Shown one piece after another: positions 44,697 to 54,037 of a DNA stretch of 64,000 nt (positions within the stretch are counted from its first letter, which is position 1; the number at the start of each line of letters is the position of its first letter). The translations under genes and the position numbers were made by a program. The DNA is taken from contig NZ_CAKZHY010000057.1 in assembly GCF_936928535.1 (NCBI RefSeq), positions 1-64,000 on the forward strand, read 5' to 3'. This DNA is from an uncultured Bradyrhizobium sp. Lineage in GTDB: Bacteria; Pseudomonadota; Alphaproteobacteria; Rhizobiales; Xanthobacteraceae. Under the pieces are notes generated by a model that saw only the letters and a program-made list of their open reading frames with translations, was not told the DNA's origin and made no database searches.

Positions 44697-47375
44697 CTAG
44701 CCGGTCTTGAGCGCAAGCTCCATGGTCTCGCCGCGGCCGACGAGGTCGGCATATTTTCCGATCGGCATCGGCTTGCCGAGCAGATAGCCCTGCACGCCGT
44801 CGCAGCCCTCCTTGGCGAGGAAAGCGAGCTGGTCGATCGTCTCGACGCCCTCGGCGATGATGGACATTTCGAGGCCGTGGCCGAGATCGATCACGGCGCG
44901 AACGATGGCCGCCGATTGCGGGTTGCGCCCGAGATTCATGATGAAGGCGCGATCGATCTTGATCTTGTCGAACGGGAAGGCCTGGAGATAGCTCAGCGAG
45001 GAATAGCCGCTGCCGAAATCGTCCATGGAGATGCGGACGCCCAGCGCCTTCAGGCGGCGCAGCAGCGCCAGGCCGCGATCAAAGTCCTCGATCAGCACGC
45101 CTTCGGTGATTTCCAGCTCGAGCCGGCCGGGCGAAAGCCCCGTCTCGATCAGGATCGAATGGACGAGGCCAACCACGTCACCGTGCATGAACTGCGCCGG
45201 CGACAGATTGACCGCGACCTGCATTGGCTTCGGCCACGAGGCGGCCTCGCGGCAGACCTCGCGCAGGATCCATTCGCCCATCTCGACGATCAGGCCGCTT
45301 TCTTCCGCGATCGGGATGAATTCGGCCGGCGAAACCTGGCCACGGACCGGATGCTGCCAGCGCGCCAACGCCTCGAAGCCGATGATCTCGCTCTCGGCGA
45401 CGCTGTTGCGGGCGATGCCCTGCGGCTGGAAGGCAAGCGAAAGCTCGCCGTTCTTGATCGCCTTCGACAGGTCCTGGTGCAGCACGCGGCGGTCGCGGAT
45501 CTGCTGGTCCATCTCGGGCTGGTAGAGGCTGATCGTACCGCGCGATTTCTGCTTGGCGCGGAACAGGGCCGCGCCGGCATTGGCGAGCAGCGAGGCACCA
45601 TCGGGGCCATTGTGCGGGAAGACCGACATGCCGGTGGTGATGCCTGCGCGAACCGCGCGGCCGTCGATGTGGAATTCCGGCGCGAGCGCCTCGCCAAGCC
45701 GCTGCGCCAGCGCCAGGCCCGCGTCGGGCTGCTTGCCGTCGATGATCAGGCCGAATTCGTCGCCGGACAAGCGCGCCACCAGGCCGCCGCGTGCGGTGTC
45801 CTGGAGCCGCTGGGCCACCTCGATCAGCAGCTTGTCGCCAAGCGCGTGGCCGAACACGTCGTTGACTTCCTTGAGGCCGTCGAGATCGACGCAAAGCACC
45901 GCGAATTCCTCGTCGGTCCCTTCGCAGGCCTCGATCATCTGGGTCAGCGCCTGAAGGAAGGCAGCCCGGTTCGGCAAATCGGTGAGGCCGTCGTGATAGG
46001 CCATGTGCGCCATCCGCGACTCGATCTGCCGGCGGTTGGTGACATCCTCGTGGGTCTTGATCAGATATTGCGGCTCACCGGAATCGTTGAGCACCGTGGC
46101 ACGCCGGGTCAGGAACAGCCGCAGGCCGTCCTTGGTGGAGATCGGATGCTCCTCGGTGATCATGCCGCGTTTCTTGATCGCGGCCTCGTCGCGCGCGATG
46201 ATCAGCTTGGCTTCCTTGGCATTGAAGATGTCGGAGGCGGTCAGGCCGGTGGCTTCCTCGCGCCGGCGGTTCAGGATCGTCTCGGCGCTGCGGTTGGCCA
46301 GCAAATAGCGGCCATCCTTCACCTGCTCCACGATCAACGCGACCGGAATATTGTCGACCACGAGTTCGAGGAACTTCTTGGTGCTCTCCAGCTCCATCGA
46401 CAGCGATTGCCGATCGGTGATGTCTTCGAACACGATCAGCAGGAATTGCGGCTTGTTGCTCTCGTTGCGGACCACGATCCGGATCGAGGCCACCATGCGC
46501 CGGGCCTGCTTGACCTCGACCTCGAATTCGTTGCGATATTGACCCTCCGGCGCCAGCAGCGCCGCCCGGTCGGTCGTCTCGATGCTATCAGCCGATTTCG
46601 GACCGAACAGCTCGCGCGCGTTCTTGCCGACGACCTGGTCCCGCGAAAAGCCCCAGAAGCGCTCATAGGCACGGTTGGCGAAGATGTAGCGCCCGTCCTC
46701 GATGTTCTTCGCGGCGACGCAGGCCGGAACGTTGTCCAGCACCGTTTCCAGGAACTGCTTGGTGGAGGCGAGTTGCCGCGACAATGCGCGCTGCTCGCTG
46801 ACGTCCAGATGGGTCGCCACCGAACCGCCATTGGGCAGCACGAAGTACTTGACCAGGATGGCACGGCCATCGGGCAGTTCAGTGATCAGGCCGTTGGAGC
46901 TTGCCGCCTTCTCGTAGAACTCGTCGTCGGTGACGCCAAGAACCCCGCGCTTGCGCCGCAAGCCGAGGATGTCGTAGCCGGTCATGCCGGTCCACAGGTC
47001 CGAGCGTGCAAGGCCGTAGATCTCGAGATAGCGGTCGTTGCAGAAGATGACGCGCCGCTGCGCATCCGTCATCACCACGCCCTGGTTGAGATTGTTCATG
47101 GCGGAGGAGATGAAGGCATTGCGCCGCAGCTGCGAACGCTTGCTCCTGCGCAGCGCGGAATGAATCCACAGCGCGATGGCCGCCATGAACGCGCAGACGA
47201 CAACGCCGCCGATCAGGGCTTCCCAGACCAGATTGGGGTCGAAATCGCCAAGCTGGCTCAGCGGAATGTAGCTGTCGGCATAGGCACGCGAAGGCGCGAC
47301 CGCGCTGGTCAGGCACACGAGCGCCTGCACAGCAATCGGAAGCATGCTGCCTTCCCGCCAGTTCTTCTCAGCCAT
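44697..47375 (-). CDS. PAS-PAS-PAS-GGDEF-EAL cyclic-di-GMP protein
   Basis: An 892-residue membrane-bound signalling protein. After a signal-like segment (LPIAVQALVCLTSAVAP), a membrane helix lies near residues 52-74. Three PAS domains follow (about 90-205, 210-335 and 335-455), each ending in a phrase such as FEDITDRQ or HEDVTNRR. The GGDEF domain has SGDEF at 537-541 and no RxxD I-site. The EAL domain keeps EAL at 668-670, DDFGSGYSS and EGVET, so phosphodiesterase activity is likely. SGDEF is a variant, so cyclase activity is uncertain. It probably sets cyclic-di-GMP in response to a cue sensed by PAS. A start at 47345 (MLPIAVQ) is possible. Confidence 0.92.
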   Translation of the reverse strand: MAEKNWREGSMLPIAVQALVCLTSAVAPSRAYADSYIPLSQLGDFDPNLVWEALIGGVVVCAFMAAIALWIHSALRRSKRSQLRRNAFISSAMNNLNQGVVMTDAQRRVIFCNDRYLEIYGLARSDLWTGMTGYDILGLRRKRGVLGVTDDEFYEKAASSNGLITELPDGRAILVKYFVLPNGGSVATHLDVSEQRALSRQLASTKQFLETVLDNVPACVAAKNIEDGRYIFANRAYERFWGFSRDQVVGKNARELFGPKSADSIETTDRAALLAPEGQYRNEFEVEVKQARRMVASIRIVVRNESNKPQFLLIVFEDITDRQSLSMELESTKKFLELVVDNIPVALIVEQVKDGRYLLANRSAETILNRRREEATGLTASDIFNAKEAKLIIARDEAAIKKRGMITEEHPISTKDGLRLFLTRRATVLNDSGEPQYLIKTHEDVTNRRQIESRMAHMAYHDGLTDLPNRAAFLQALTQMIEACEGTDEEFAVLCVDLDGLKEVNDVFGHALGDKLLIEVAQRLQDTARGGLVARLSGDEFGLIIDGKQPDAGLALAQRLGEALAPEFHIDGRAVRAGITTGMSVFPHNGPDGASLLANAGAALFRAKQKSRGTISLYQPEMDQQIRDRRVLHQDLSKAIKNGELSLAFQPQGIARNSVAESEIIGFEALARWQHPVRGQVSPAEFIPIAEESGLIVEMGEWILREVCREAASWPKPMQVAVNLSPAQFMHGDVVGLVHSILIETGLSPGRLELEITEGVLIEDFDRGLALLRRLKALGVRISMDDFGSGYSSLSYLQAFPFDKIKIDRAFIMNLGRNPQSAAIVRAVIDLGHGLEMSIIAEGVETIDQLAFLAKEGCDGVQGYLLGKPMPIGKYADLVGRGETMELALKTG

Positions 47376-47580
47376 CAGCCACCCGCGATTTCAACTGCGG
47401 ATTGTCTGGCTTCACGGGTTTGGATCGGGTAAACGCCTGTAGACCCAACAGAAAAATGTGACGTGAAATACGGCAATTGCCCTGACATGATAAATGCTTC
47501 CTTAATGGACGACGCCCACGCAGCGCGTTTCCCAGGCAAACCGGGACCATCGGCACCTTCAGCGGGACTCCTAAATCACC

Positions 47581-48684
47581 ATGGATAGGGTCGACTGCGT
47601 CGTCATCGGAGCCGGCGTCGTCGGGCTCGCGGTGGCAAGGCGGCTTGCACAGGCCGGGCGCGAGGTGATCGTCCTCGAGGAGGCCGAGGCCATCGGCACC
47701 GTCACCTCCTCACGTAACAGCGAAGTGATCCATGCCGGGATCTACTACCGCGCCGGCAGCTGGATGGCGCGCATGTGCGTCAGCGGCAAGCATGCGCTCT
47801 ATCGCTATTGCGGCGAGCGCGGCATTCCGCACAAGAATTGTGGCAAGCTCATCGTCGCGACCAACGCGAAGGAAACCGAGAAGCTGCAGGCGATCAAGGC
47901 GCATGCCGAGGCCAATGGCGTGCTCGACATGCAGCTGCTCTCAGGGGAGGCCGCGCGCGCGCTCGAACCGGCGCTGGCGTGCGATGCCGCCCTGCTGTCG
48001 CCGTCAACAGGCATCATCGACAGCCATGCCTATATGCTCTCGCTGCGCGGCGAGGCCGAGGAGGCGGGCGCGGCCTTTGCGTTTCACACGCCGCTGCTCC
48101 GCGCCAAGGCGGAGGCAGGCGTGATCGAGATCGAAGCCGGCGGCGAAGCGCCGATGACCTTGCAATGCGACCTGCTGGTCAATGCCGCAGGATTGTCGGC
48201 GACATCAGTGGCGCGCCATATCGATGGCATGCCGATCGACCGGATTCCGCCGGCCTATCTCGCCAAGGGCAATTATTTCAGCTGCAACGCGCGTGCACCG
48301 TTCTCGCGTCTGATCTATCCGGTGCCCGAACCCGGCGGCCTCGGCGTGCATCTGACGCTGGACATGGCAGGACAGGCGCGCTTCGGCCCCGATGTCGAAT
48401 GGATCGAGGCCATCGACTATGAGGTCGATCCGTCGCGCGCCGAGCGATTCTATCCCGCGATCCGCAAATACTGGCCGACGCTGCCCGATGGCGCGCTGAT
48501 GCCGAGCTATTCGGGCATCCGCCCGAAGATCGTGCCGCCGGCGGTGGCAACGCAGGATTTTCTGATGCAGGGTCCGCGCGATCACGGCGTCGCAGGGTTG
48601 ATCAATCTGTTCGGCATCGAATCGCCGGGACTGACGTCGTCGCTCGCAATCGCGGACCACGTCGCGGAGCTGGCCGAAATCTAA
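47581..48684 (+). CDS. FAD-dependent oxidoreductase, L-2-hydroxyglutarate oxidase (LhgO)-like
   Basis: A 367-residue flavoprotein of the DAO family. The dinucleotide turn GAGVVG is at residues 10-15, followed by the acidic strand end [20 protein letters not shown]. The segment [16 protein letters not shown] and the C-terminal [12 protein letters not shown] and [16 protein letters not shown] fit the LhgO/YgaF group, which oxidises L-2-hydroxyglutarate to 2-oxoglutarate with electrons passing to the quinone pool. The gene stands alone, divergent from the PAS-GGDEF-EAL gene, with about 200 nt between them. Substrate assignment rests on family resemblance only. Confidence 0.87.
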   Translation: MDRVDCVVIGAGVVGLAVARRLAQAGREVIVLEEAEAIGTVTSSRNSEVIHAGIYYRAGSWMARMCVSGKHALYRYCGERGIPHKNCGKLIVATNAKETEKLQAIKAHAEANGVLDMQLLSGEAARALEPALACDAALLSPSTGIIDSHAYMLSLRGEAEEAGAAFAFHTPLLRAKAEAGVIEIEAGGEAPMTLQCDLLVNAAGLSATSVARHIDGMPIDRIPPAYLAKGNYFSCNARAPFSRLIYPVPEPGGLGVHLTLDMAGQARFGPDVEWIEAIDYEVDPSRAERFYPAIRKYWPTLPDGALMPSYSGIRPKIVPPAVATQDFLMQGPRDHGVAGLINLFGIESPGLTSSLAIADHVAELAEI

Positions 48685-48797
48685 CGCGCTGCGCGACGAT
48701 CATCGCGCAGGTGCGCACCTTACAGCAGGGACGAGCGCAAAGGCTTTCATCCCTGCCTGAAAGGATACGATCAAACTCTACGCTGTTACGGGGGTTA

Positions 48798-48980
48798 CTA
48801 GTGAAGCGTGTCGCCGGTCTGCTTCAGTCGTTCAATCTGGTCCTTGACCATCAACTTGCGGCGCTTCAACTCAACAATTTGCAGGTCGTCTGTTGAAAGG
48901 TGCACGAGAGCTTCGTGCAATTCGTTTTCGAGAGTTTTGTGCTTCCGTTCCAATTCAACCAGATGTGCCTGAATTGTCAT
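48798..48980 (-). CDS. DUF465 (YdcH-like) small coiled-coil protein
   Basis: A 60-residue protein made almost entirely of two amphipathic helices (HLVELERKHKTLENELHEAL and LKRRKLMVKDQIERLKQTGD). This is the YdcH/DUF465 pattern. ATG 48980 has GGAGG 6 nt upstream. Similar small proteins are widespread in alphaproteobacteria and of unknown role. A second DUF465 member is encoded 330 nt away on the opposite strand (49311-49517), so the two are divergent. They share LRRKLLMVKDQI or LKKRKLLLRDRI-like helices and could pair with each other. Confidence 0.88.
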   Translation of the reverse strand: MTIQAHLVELERKHKTLENELHEALVHLSTDDLQIVELKRRKLMVKDQIERLKQTGDTLH

Positions 48981-49310
48981 TCGAAACCTCCTCGGTAGGG
49001 GTGAACCTTGGATTCGATCCGGACGCAGAAGTGTACATCACCGATTCGTTCTGTCGATGGGTATCCGTCGTCGCACCGTCATTTTTGAAACTTCATATGT
49101 AATGAAGCGTGAGTAAGGAACCGCGCGTCGAAAAATCCATGATATCAATGCGCTTGCGCCACCGACTTGCGAATCGTCGAAATATCTTGCGGGAGAGCGG
49201 TGCGGGAGGGTGGTAGATCGCTTGCGATCACGCCGCGCAAGGACGATAATTTCCACAAGGCATCCACAGCCTTAAATCTTAAGCCTATCGGTTTTTCGGC
49301 CACCGCAGAC
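48981..49310. other. Gene-free gap between two divergent DUF465 genes
   Basis: These 330 nt hold no gene I can support. Near the left end is the ribosome site of the minus-strand DUF465 gene (GGAGG, complement of 48984-48989). The region is AT-richer than the surroundings, particularly 49065-49100 and 49240-49290. The promoters of both flanking small genes should lie in it. I see no clear operator, riboswitch or repeat. Confidence 0.6.
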
Positions 49311-49517
49311 ATGACCCATGAAGACGAGCGTGAGCTCGAAGCCGAACTCACCCGGTTGCAGCAGGAACACCGAGATCTGGACGCGGCGATCGATGCACTG
49401 CATCAATCGCCTGCCCCTGACCTATTGCGGTTACAGCGGTTGAAGAAACGCAAGCTGTTGTTGCGCGACCGTATCGCCTTCATCGAAGACCAGATCACAC
49501 CCGACATCATCGCCTGA
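49311..49517 (+). CDS. DUF465-like small coiled-coil protein
   Basis: A 68-residue protein with two predicted amphipathic helices: EDERELEAELTRLQQEHRDL and, after PAPDLLRL, QRLKKRKLLLRDRIAFIEDQ. The pattern matches the DUF465/YdcH family, as does the divergent neighbour at 48798-48980. The frame is open upstream to 49167, but ATG 49311 (MTHEDERELE) matches the family start. No strong ribosome site is visible, which lowers confidence in the exact start. Function is unknown. Confidence 0.8.
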   Translation: MTHEDERELEAELTRLQQEHRDLDAAIDALHQSPAPDLLRLQRLKKRKLLLRDRIAFIEDQITPDIIA

Positions 49518-49644
49518 CCCCGCGAGCTGTCGTTGAACGACCGCGCGTGAATCCGCTTGACTCAAAAAGAACAAAAGAGGAACATAAATCCTATCCCCGA
49601 CGCCCCCGATGAACGCCCAGGCCCAACCCGCAAGGACACCGCAG

Positions 49645-49863
49645 ATGTCAGTCCCCGCCCCTCTCGACAACAGCCATTATGAACAGGCCTGCGACCAGGC
49701 GATCGCGATGTGCGACGGCAATCTGCGCAGCACCATCAAAGCGCTGATCATGGCCAACGAATATCTGGAAGTGGAGCTGGAAGAATTACAGGCCGCTGTA
49801 GCCGCCGGCTGCATTCCGGAAACGTCGCGCAGCAAGATGCGGAGCAAGAGCAGCGCCGCCTGA
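49645..49863 (+). CDS. Small conserved hypothetical protein
   Basis: A protein of about 72 residues if started at ATG 49645 (MSVPAPLDNSHYEQACDQ), which has AAGGA about 8 nt upstream; an earlier ATG at 49609 would add 12 residues. The middle is a predicted helix, ACDQAIAMCDGNLRSTIKAL, then IMANEYLEVELEELQAAVA, and the tail is basic (SRSKMRSKSSAA). Two Cys residues are present (AC and MC). The composition and coding bias match neighbours. I do not recognise a named family. It lies between two other short genes on the same strand and may be part of a small operon with 49887-50138. Confidence 0.7.
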   Translation: MSVPAPLDNSHYEQACDQAIAMCDGNLRSTIKALIMANEYLEVELEELQAAVAAGCIPETSRSKMRSKSSAA

Positions 49864-49886
49864 ACTCACCATTGGAGTGCAACGCC

Positions 49887-50138
49887 ATGTCTGATGTGAC
49901 CTACTACGTTGCAATGCCCTTTTTGATCGATGCCGACGGATCGCCTGTCGCCGGCACCGCCGAGGAATGCCAGAGCTCGACGGCTGCGCTGCGGCGCGCC
50001 GAGGCCCTGGCGCGCGGCACCGGCCATATCGGCGCGGTCGCGTTCAGCCGCAGCGGCGATCCCATGACCGGTGAATTCGGCGATGCCACGCTGCTGCGCA
50101 AATTCGGCAACGTGCCGGAAGATCTCGCAACATTGTAG
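49887..50138 (+). CDS. Small conserved hypothetical protein
   Basis: An 83-residue soluble protein beginning MSDVTYYVAMPFLIDADGSP and ending in GDATLLRKFGNVPEDLATL. The pattern of short strands (YYVAMPFLI, GAVAFSRS) around a helix (STAALRRAEALARGT) suggests a compact alpha/beta fold. ATG 49887 has GGAG about 9 nt upstream. The frame is open further upstream, but that part overlaps the previous gene. No family name comes to mind; similar proteins appear in rhizobia. It ends 2 nt before the convergent stop of the diguanylate cyclase gene. Confidence 0.75.
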   Translation: MSDVTYYVAMPFLIDADGSPVAGTAEECQSSTAALRRAEALARGTGHIGAVAFSRSGDPMTGEFGDATLLRKFGNVPEDLATL

Positions 50139-50140
50139 AG

Positions 50141-50938
50141 TCAGCTGTTCACAAGCCTGATCCGCGGCTCGTGCCGCCGGTGCGCCTTGCGCACATACAT
50201 GGCGGCATCAGCCTCCTCCAGCGCGCGCGCAGCGTGGGACTGCGCACCGAGCAGCGCGACGCCCGCCGAGGCACCCGCCGTCACGTGCTGACCGCGAAAG
50301 GTGAACGACAAATCGTCGATTGCCTGCTCGAAGATCACGGCCTTCGCCTTGGCGTCAGTCTCGCTGAGATTCCACAACAGCAAGGCGAACTCGTCGCCAC
50401 CGAGACGGCCAACCACATCGGACGCGCGGATCTGCCGGGTCAAATTGTTTGCGATCGCCTTGAGCACCTCATCGCCGGCCGCGTGGCCGAAGGAATCGTT
50501 GATTGGCTTCAGCCGGTCGACGTCGAGCACAATCAGCGCACCGCTGGCGCGGTAGCGCTTCATGTAGGCGACGGCGCGCTGGAGTTCGCGCTCGAAGCCG
50601 CGCCGGTTGGGAATATCGAGCAGAAAATCGGTATCGGCCGCAGCCTCGAGCTCGGCGACGCGCCGGAGCGCCTGCGCCAGCTTGGTCCGCAGGTTGCGGA
50701 TGGTCGCCTTGCTGGCGTCCTTGCTCGTTGCCTTGCCAGTTTCCTTGGTTGTTGCCTTGGCAGCGCCGGCAGGGGACGAGCGGCGCGGCGCCGCCGCCCG
50801 CTTGGGTACGACTTTCGTTCGGCCCCCGCTGGTATTCCGGCCCTTTTTGGCCTTCGCAGCGGTCGCCCTTTTTGGTTTCTTCATGGGCATCCTGCTCAAT
50901 GAAGGCTTGCGGGGATTCACCAAGACAGGATAGTCCAT
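50141..50938 (-). CDS. Diguanylate cyclase (GGDEF) with basic N-terminal tail
   Basis: A 265-residue protein. Residues 1-80 are very rich in Lys, Ala, Thr and Arg (KKPKRATAAKAKKGRNTSGG region), with no predicted fold and possible affinity for nucleic acid or membrane. A short coiled coil at about 80-102 leads into an intact GGDEF domain (GGDEF at 180-184). Upstream of it is the product-inhibition I-site RASD at 171-174, so it should make cyclic-di-GMP with feedback control. ATG 50938 has AAGGAG 6 nt upstream, which settles this start over ATG 50884. Divergent from purE by about 90 nt. Confidence 0.9.
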   Translation of the reverse strand: MDYPVLVNPRKPSLSRMPMKKPKRATAAKAKKGRNTSGGRTKVVPKRAAAPRRSSPAGAAKATTKETGKATSKDASKATIRNLRTKLAQALRRVAELEAAADTDFLLDIPNRRGFERELQRAVAYMKRYRASGALIVLDVDRLKPINDSFGHAAGDEVLKAIANNLTRQIRASDVVGRLGGDEFALLLWNLSETDAKAKAVIFEQAIDDLSFTFRGQHVTAGASAGVALLGAQSHAARALEEADAAMYVRKAHRRHEPRIRLVNS

Positions 50939-51025
50939 TCCCTTCTCCTTGCCACCGCCTTGCGAGCCGCCGGCCGGAACCGTTAATCTGGCCTATCTTT
51001 CTGTTTTCCGAGCACAATTGACGTC

Positions 51026-51514
51026 ATGACCGCGCCGATCGCCATCATCATGGGAAGCCAGTCGGACTGGGAGACGATGCGGCATGCTGCCGACACGCTT
51101 GCAGCGCTTGGCGTCGCCTCCGACACCCGCATCGTTTCGGCTCACCGCACCCCGGACCGGCTGTTTGCCTTCGCCAAGGGCGCCAAGGCTGAAGGCTTCA
51201 AGGTCATCATCGCCGGCGCCGGCGGTGCCGCGCATTTGCCCGGCATGGCCGCGGCGCTGACGGAATTGCCGGTATTCGGCGTTCCGGTCGAGTCCAGGAC
51301 GCTGAAGGGCATCGATTCGCTCTATTCGATCGTTCAGATGCCCGCCGGCATTCCGGTCGGCACCCTCGCGATCGGCAAGGCCGGCGCGATCAACGCGGCG
51401 CTGCTCGCAGCCTCCGTCCTGGCGCTGTCCGATCCTGATCTGTCCGACCGCCTCGCCGCCTGGCGCAAGGCGCAGACCCAGGCGGTTGCCGAGCGCCCGG
51501 AGGACAAGGCGTGA
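51026..51514 (+). CDS. purE: N5-carboxyaminoimidazole ribonucleotide mutase
   Basis: A 162-residue class I PurE, converting N5-CAIR to CAIR in purine synthesis. Visible motifs are [11 protein letters not shown] at the N-terminus (phosphate binding), [10 protein letters not shown] with the catalytic His, and [19 protein letters not shown] in the middle, followed by [15 protein letters not shown]. The length is standard and the octameric fold residues are present. The start ATG 51026 opens [15 protein letters not shown]. It overlaps purK by 4 nt, so the two are translated together. Confidence 0.96.
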   Translation: MTAPIAIIMGSQSDWETMRHAADTLAALGVASDTRIVSAHRTPDRLFAFAKGAKAEGFKVIIAGAGGAAHLPGMAAALTELPVFGVPVESRTLKGIDSLYSIVQMPAGIPVGTLAIGKAGAINAALLAASVLALSDPDLSDRLAAWRKAQTQAVAERPEDKA

Positions 51515-52617
51515 CCGACGCAAGGCAGGTGAAGCTGAAGCCCGGCGACACCATCGGAATCCTCGGCGGCGGACAACTCGGTCGAATGCTGGCCATGGCG
51601 GCGGCACGGCTCGGCCTGCGCTGCCAGGTGTTCTCGCCCGATCCGGATTCGCCCGCCTTTGACGTCGTGCTGAACGCGACCTGCGCCGAATATGCCGACG
51701 TCGAGGCGCTTGAGCTGTTCGCCCACGATGTCAACGTCATCACCTACGAATTCGAGAACGTTCCATCCGCCGCTGCCATGGTGCTGGATTCGCGCCGCCC
51801 GGTGCTACCGAACCGCAAGATCCTCGAGACCACCCAGGACCGGCTTGCCGAGAAGGACTTCGTGACGAAGCTCGGCATCGGCACCGCCGCCTATGCCGAC
51901 GTCACCTCGGTCGCGTCGTTACGCGAGGCGATTGCGAAGATCGGCCTGCCGGCCGTGCTGAAGACCCGCCGCTTCGGCTATGACGGCAAGGGTCAGGCGA
52001 TCATCCGCGAGGGTGACGACATCGCCAAGGTCTGGACCAGCCTCGCCACCAAATCGGCGATCCTGGAAGCCTTCATCCCCTATGAGCGCGAGATCTCCGT
52101 GATCGCGGCGCGCTCGGCCGCAGGCCAGGTCGAATGCTTCGACGTCACCGAAAACGAGCATCGCGACCACATTCTGAAGATCTCGCGGGCGCCTGCGCCG
52201 ATCCCGGATGCGCTCGCCGAGGAGGCGCGCAGCATCGCCGGCAAGATCGCAACGGCGCTCGACTATGTCGGCGTGCTCGCGGTCGAGATGTTCGTCCTCG
52301 CCAACGGCGGCGGATCGAAGGTGCTGGTCAACGAGATCGCCCCGCGGGTGCACAATTCCGGCCACTGGACGCTCGACGGCGCGTCGGTCTCCCAGTTCGA
52401 GCAGCACATCCGCGCCATCGCCGGCTGGCCGCTCGGCAAGCCGGTGCGCCACGGTGAGGTCGTCACCATGACCAACCTGATCGGCGACGAAATCAATGAT
52501 TACGAGAAGTGGCTGAGCGTGCCCGGTGCGACTGTCCACATTTACGGCAAGGGCGCTCCGCGCCCCGGCCGCAAGATGGGCCACGTCACTGAAGTTCGCC
52601 CTTCGAAGAGCAAGTGA
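51511..52617 (+). CDS. purK: 5-(carboxyamino)imidazole ribonucleotide synthase
   Basis: A 368-residue ATP-grasp enzyme that carboxylates AIR with bicarbonate to N5-CAIR, feeding PurE. The N-terminus has [20 protein letters not shown], typical of PurK. The ATP-grasp core includes [14 protein letters not shown] and [20 protein letters not shown]. The length is usual. It overlaps purE by 4 nt and is followed at once by a strong hairpin (52618-52644). The frame is clean to the stop at 52617. Confidence 0.96.
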   Translation: MTDARQVKLKPGDTIGILGGGQLGRMLAMAAARLGLRCQVFSPDPDSPAFDVVLNATCAEYADVEALELFAHDVNVITYEFENVPSAAAMVLDSRRPVLPNRKILETTQDRLAEKDFVTKLGIGTAAYADVTSVASLREAIAKIGLPAVLKTRRFGYDGKGQAIIREGDDIAKVWTSLATKSAILEAFIPYEREISVIAARSAAGQVECFDVTENEHRDHILKISRAPAPIPDALAEEARSIAGKIATALDYVGVLAVEMFVLANGGGSKVLVNEIAPRVHNSGHWTLDGASVSQFEQHIRAIAGWPLGKPVRHGEVVTMTNLIGDEINDYEKWLSVPGATVHIYGKGAPRPGRKMGHVTEVRPSKSK

Positions 52618-52644
52618 GGGATCGCAGCAAAAAGCTGCGATCCC
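52618..52644 (+). terminator. Intrinsic terminator after purEK
   Basis: GGGATCGCAGC (52618-52628) pairs perfectly with GCTGCGATCCC (52634-52644) around an AAAAA loop, right after the purK stop. CTCTT follows. It also faces the convergent aqpZ gene and may serve both sides. Confidence 0.85.
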
Positions 52645-52653
52645 ACTCTTGGA

Positions 52654-53376
52654 TCACGCCGTCTTCACACCCGCGACGACGCCCGCGGGCTCCTCGCTGA
52701 GCCAGCGATAGATCACCCCGCCCAGCGCACCGCCGATCAAGGGCGCGACCCAGAATAGCCAGAGCTGCGACAGCGCCCAGCCGCCGACGAACAGGGCCGG
52801 GCCCGTGCTTCGCGCCGGGTTCACGGACGTGTTGGTGACGGGGATGCTGACAAGATGGATCATCACCAGCGCAAGCCCGATCGCGAGCGGCGCGAAACCC
52901 GCCGGCGCGCGGCCATGGGTCGCGCCCATGATGACGAACAGGAACATCATCGTCATCACAACCTCGGTGACGAAGCACACGACCATGCTGTACTGGCCGG
53001 GCGAATGCGCGTCGTAACCGTTGGAGGCAAAGCCCTTGGTGATGTCGAATCCGGGCGCACCGCTGGCGATCACGTAGAGCAACTCGGCGGCGATGATGGC
53101 GCCGCAGACCTGCGCAATCACGTAAGGCAGGATCTGGCCTGCCGGAAAGCGTCCGCCGGCGGCAAGGCCGACCGTGACAGCCGGGTTGAGATGGCAGCCC
53201 GAGATGTGGCCGATGGCATAGGCCATGGTGACGACGCTGAGGCCAAAGGCCAGGGACACGCCGACCAGGCCGATACCGACCTGCGGAAAACCTGCGGCGA
53301 TCACCGCGCTGCCGCAACCTGCGAATGTGAGCCAGAACGTGCCGATCGCCTCGGCAGCGTATTTCTTCATATCCAT
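52654..53376 (-). CDS. aqpZ: Aquaporin Z
   Basis: A 240-residue inner-membrane water channel with six helices and two NPA motifs (HLNPAVTVG near residue 62 and [12 protein letters not shown] near 185). The selectivity filter follows AqpZ: the segment [19 protein letters not shown] carries the His, Thr and Arg positions typical of water-selective channels and excludes glycerol. ATG 53376 ([10 protein letters not shown]) has GGGGAG 7 nt upstream; the frame is open to 53463. It is convergent with purK and divergent from rpsU by about 260 nt. Confidence 0.95.
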   Translation of the reverse strand: MDMKKYAAEAIGTFWLTFAGCGSAVIAAGFPQVGIGLVGVSLAFGLSVVTMAYAIGHISGCHLNPAVTVGLAAGGRFPAGQILPYVIAQVCGAIIAAELLYVIASGAPGFDITKGFASNGYDAHSPGQYSMVVCFVTEVVMTMMFLFVIMGATHGRAPAGFAPLAIGLALVMIHLVSIPVTNTSVNPARSTGPALFVGGWALSQLWLFWVAPLIGGALGGVIYRWLSEEPAGVVAGVKTA

Positions 53377-53635
53377 GTGGCGTCTCCCCTGATTGCAAAG
53401 ATTCTCGGAACTATGTCCGTTGCGGCCCCTCTTGGCGCCAAATTTCCCAAATCGGGGCTGCAAGAGAGCATTTTCGTCGCATTTAATGGCTGAACTTGGC
53501 CCTAAATCCCGCTTGGCTGGTGGACATCAAAGGTTTTGTCTGATACATCCGCGCCCTCAAGGTTAAGGGCTTGCGCTTTTTGCCATCCCTTCGTCTTACC
53601 AGAATTCAAATCCGATCCACTGAAGAGGATGCCGC

Positions 53636-53932
53636 GTGCAGGTTCTCGTTCGCGATAACAATGTCGACCAAGCCCTCAAGGCGCTGAAGAAGAAGATGCA
53701 GCGCGAGGGCATTTTCCGCGAGATGAAGCTCCGCGGACACTACGAGAAGCCCTCCGAGAAGAAGGCTCGTGAAAAGGCCGAAGCCGTGCGCCGCGCGCGC
53801 AAGCTGGCCCGCAAGAAGCTGCAGCGCGAAGGCCTGCTGCCGATGAAGCCGAAGCCGGTGTTTGGCGCTGGCCCCGGTGGTGAGCGTGGTGGCCGTGGCG
53901 GCCCCGGTGCAGGTCCGCGCGGACCGCGCTGA
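53636..53932 (+). CDS. rpsU: 30S ribosomal protein S21 with Gly/Arg-rich tail
   Basis: A 98-residue S21. The core [20 protein letters not shown], then [20 protein letters not shown] and the basic helix [20 protein letters not shown], is the alphaproteobacterial form. After about residue 70, the tail is rich in Pro and Gly ([20 protein letters not shown]). GTG at 53636 has AAGAGGA upstream. It is monocistronic and ended by a strong hairpin at 53963-53994. S21 sits on the small subunit near the mRNA exit and helps initiation. Confidence 0.95.
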   Translation: MQVLVRDNNVDQALKALKKKMQREGIFREMKLRGHYEKPSEKKAREKAEAVRRARKLARKKLQREGLLPMKPKPVFGAGPGGERGGRGGPGAGPRGPR

Positions 53933-53962
53933 TCTTGCCTAGATTGCAGGACTGAATTTTCG

Positions 53963-53994
53963 ATGACGCGGGCTCTTGGCCCGCGTCATTGTTT
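53963..53994 (+). terminator. Intrinsic terminator after rpsU
   Basis: ATGACGCGGGC (53963-53973) pairs perfectly with GCCCGCGTCAT (53979-53989) across a 5-nt loop, followed by TGTTTT. It is a textbook terminator 30 nt after the rpsU stop. Confidence 0.9.
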
Positions 53995-54037
53995 TATGAG
54001 CGGTGCCTTGCTGGGACGAGGCACTACAGATGCGGCG

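Noticed and set aside
44877..47432. Very long open frame (about 850 codons) on the plus strand
   Set aside because: It is the antisense shadow of the PAS-GGDEF-EAL gene. Its translation is rich in Arg, Gln, His, Asp and Val, with no domain. Such frames are common in GC-rich DNA.
53553..53570. Possible short leader hairpin before rpsU (GCCCT with AGGGC)
   Set aside because: A 5-bp stem with an 8-nt loop is expected by chance in GC-rich DNA. I saw no known ribosomal-protein leader structure.
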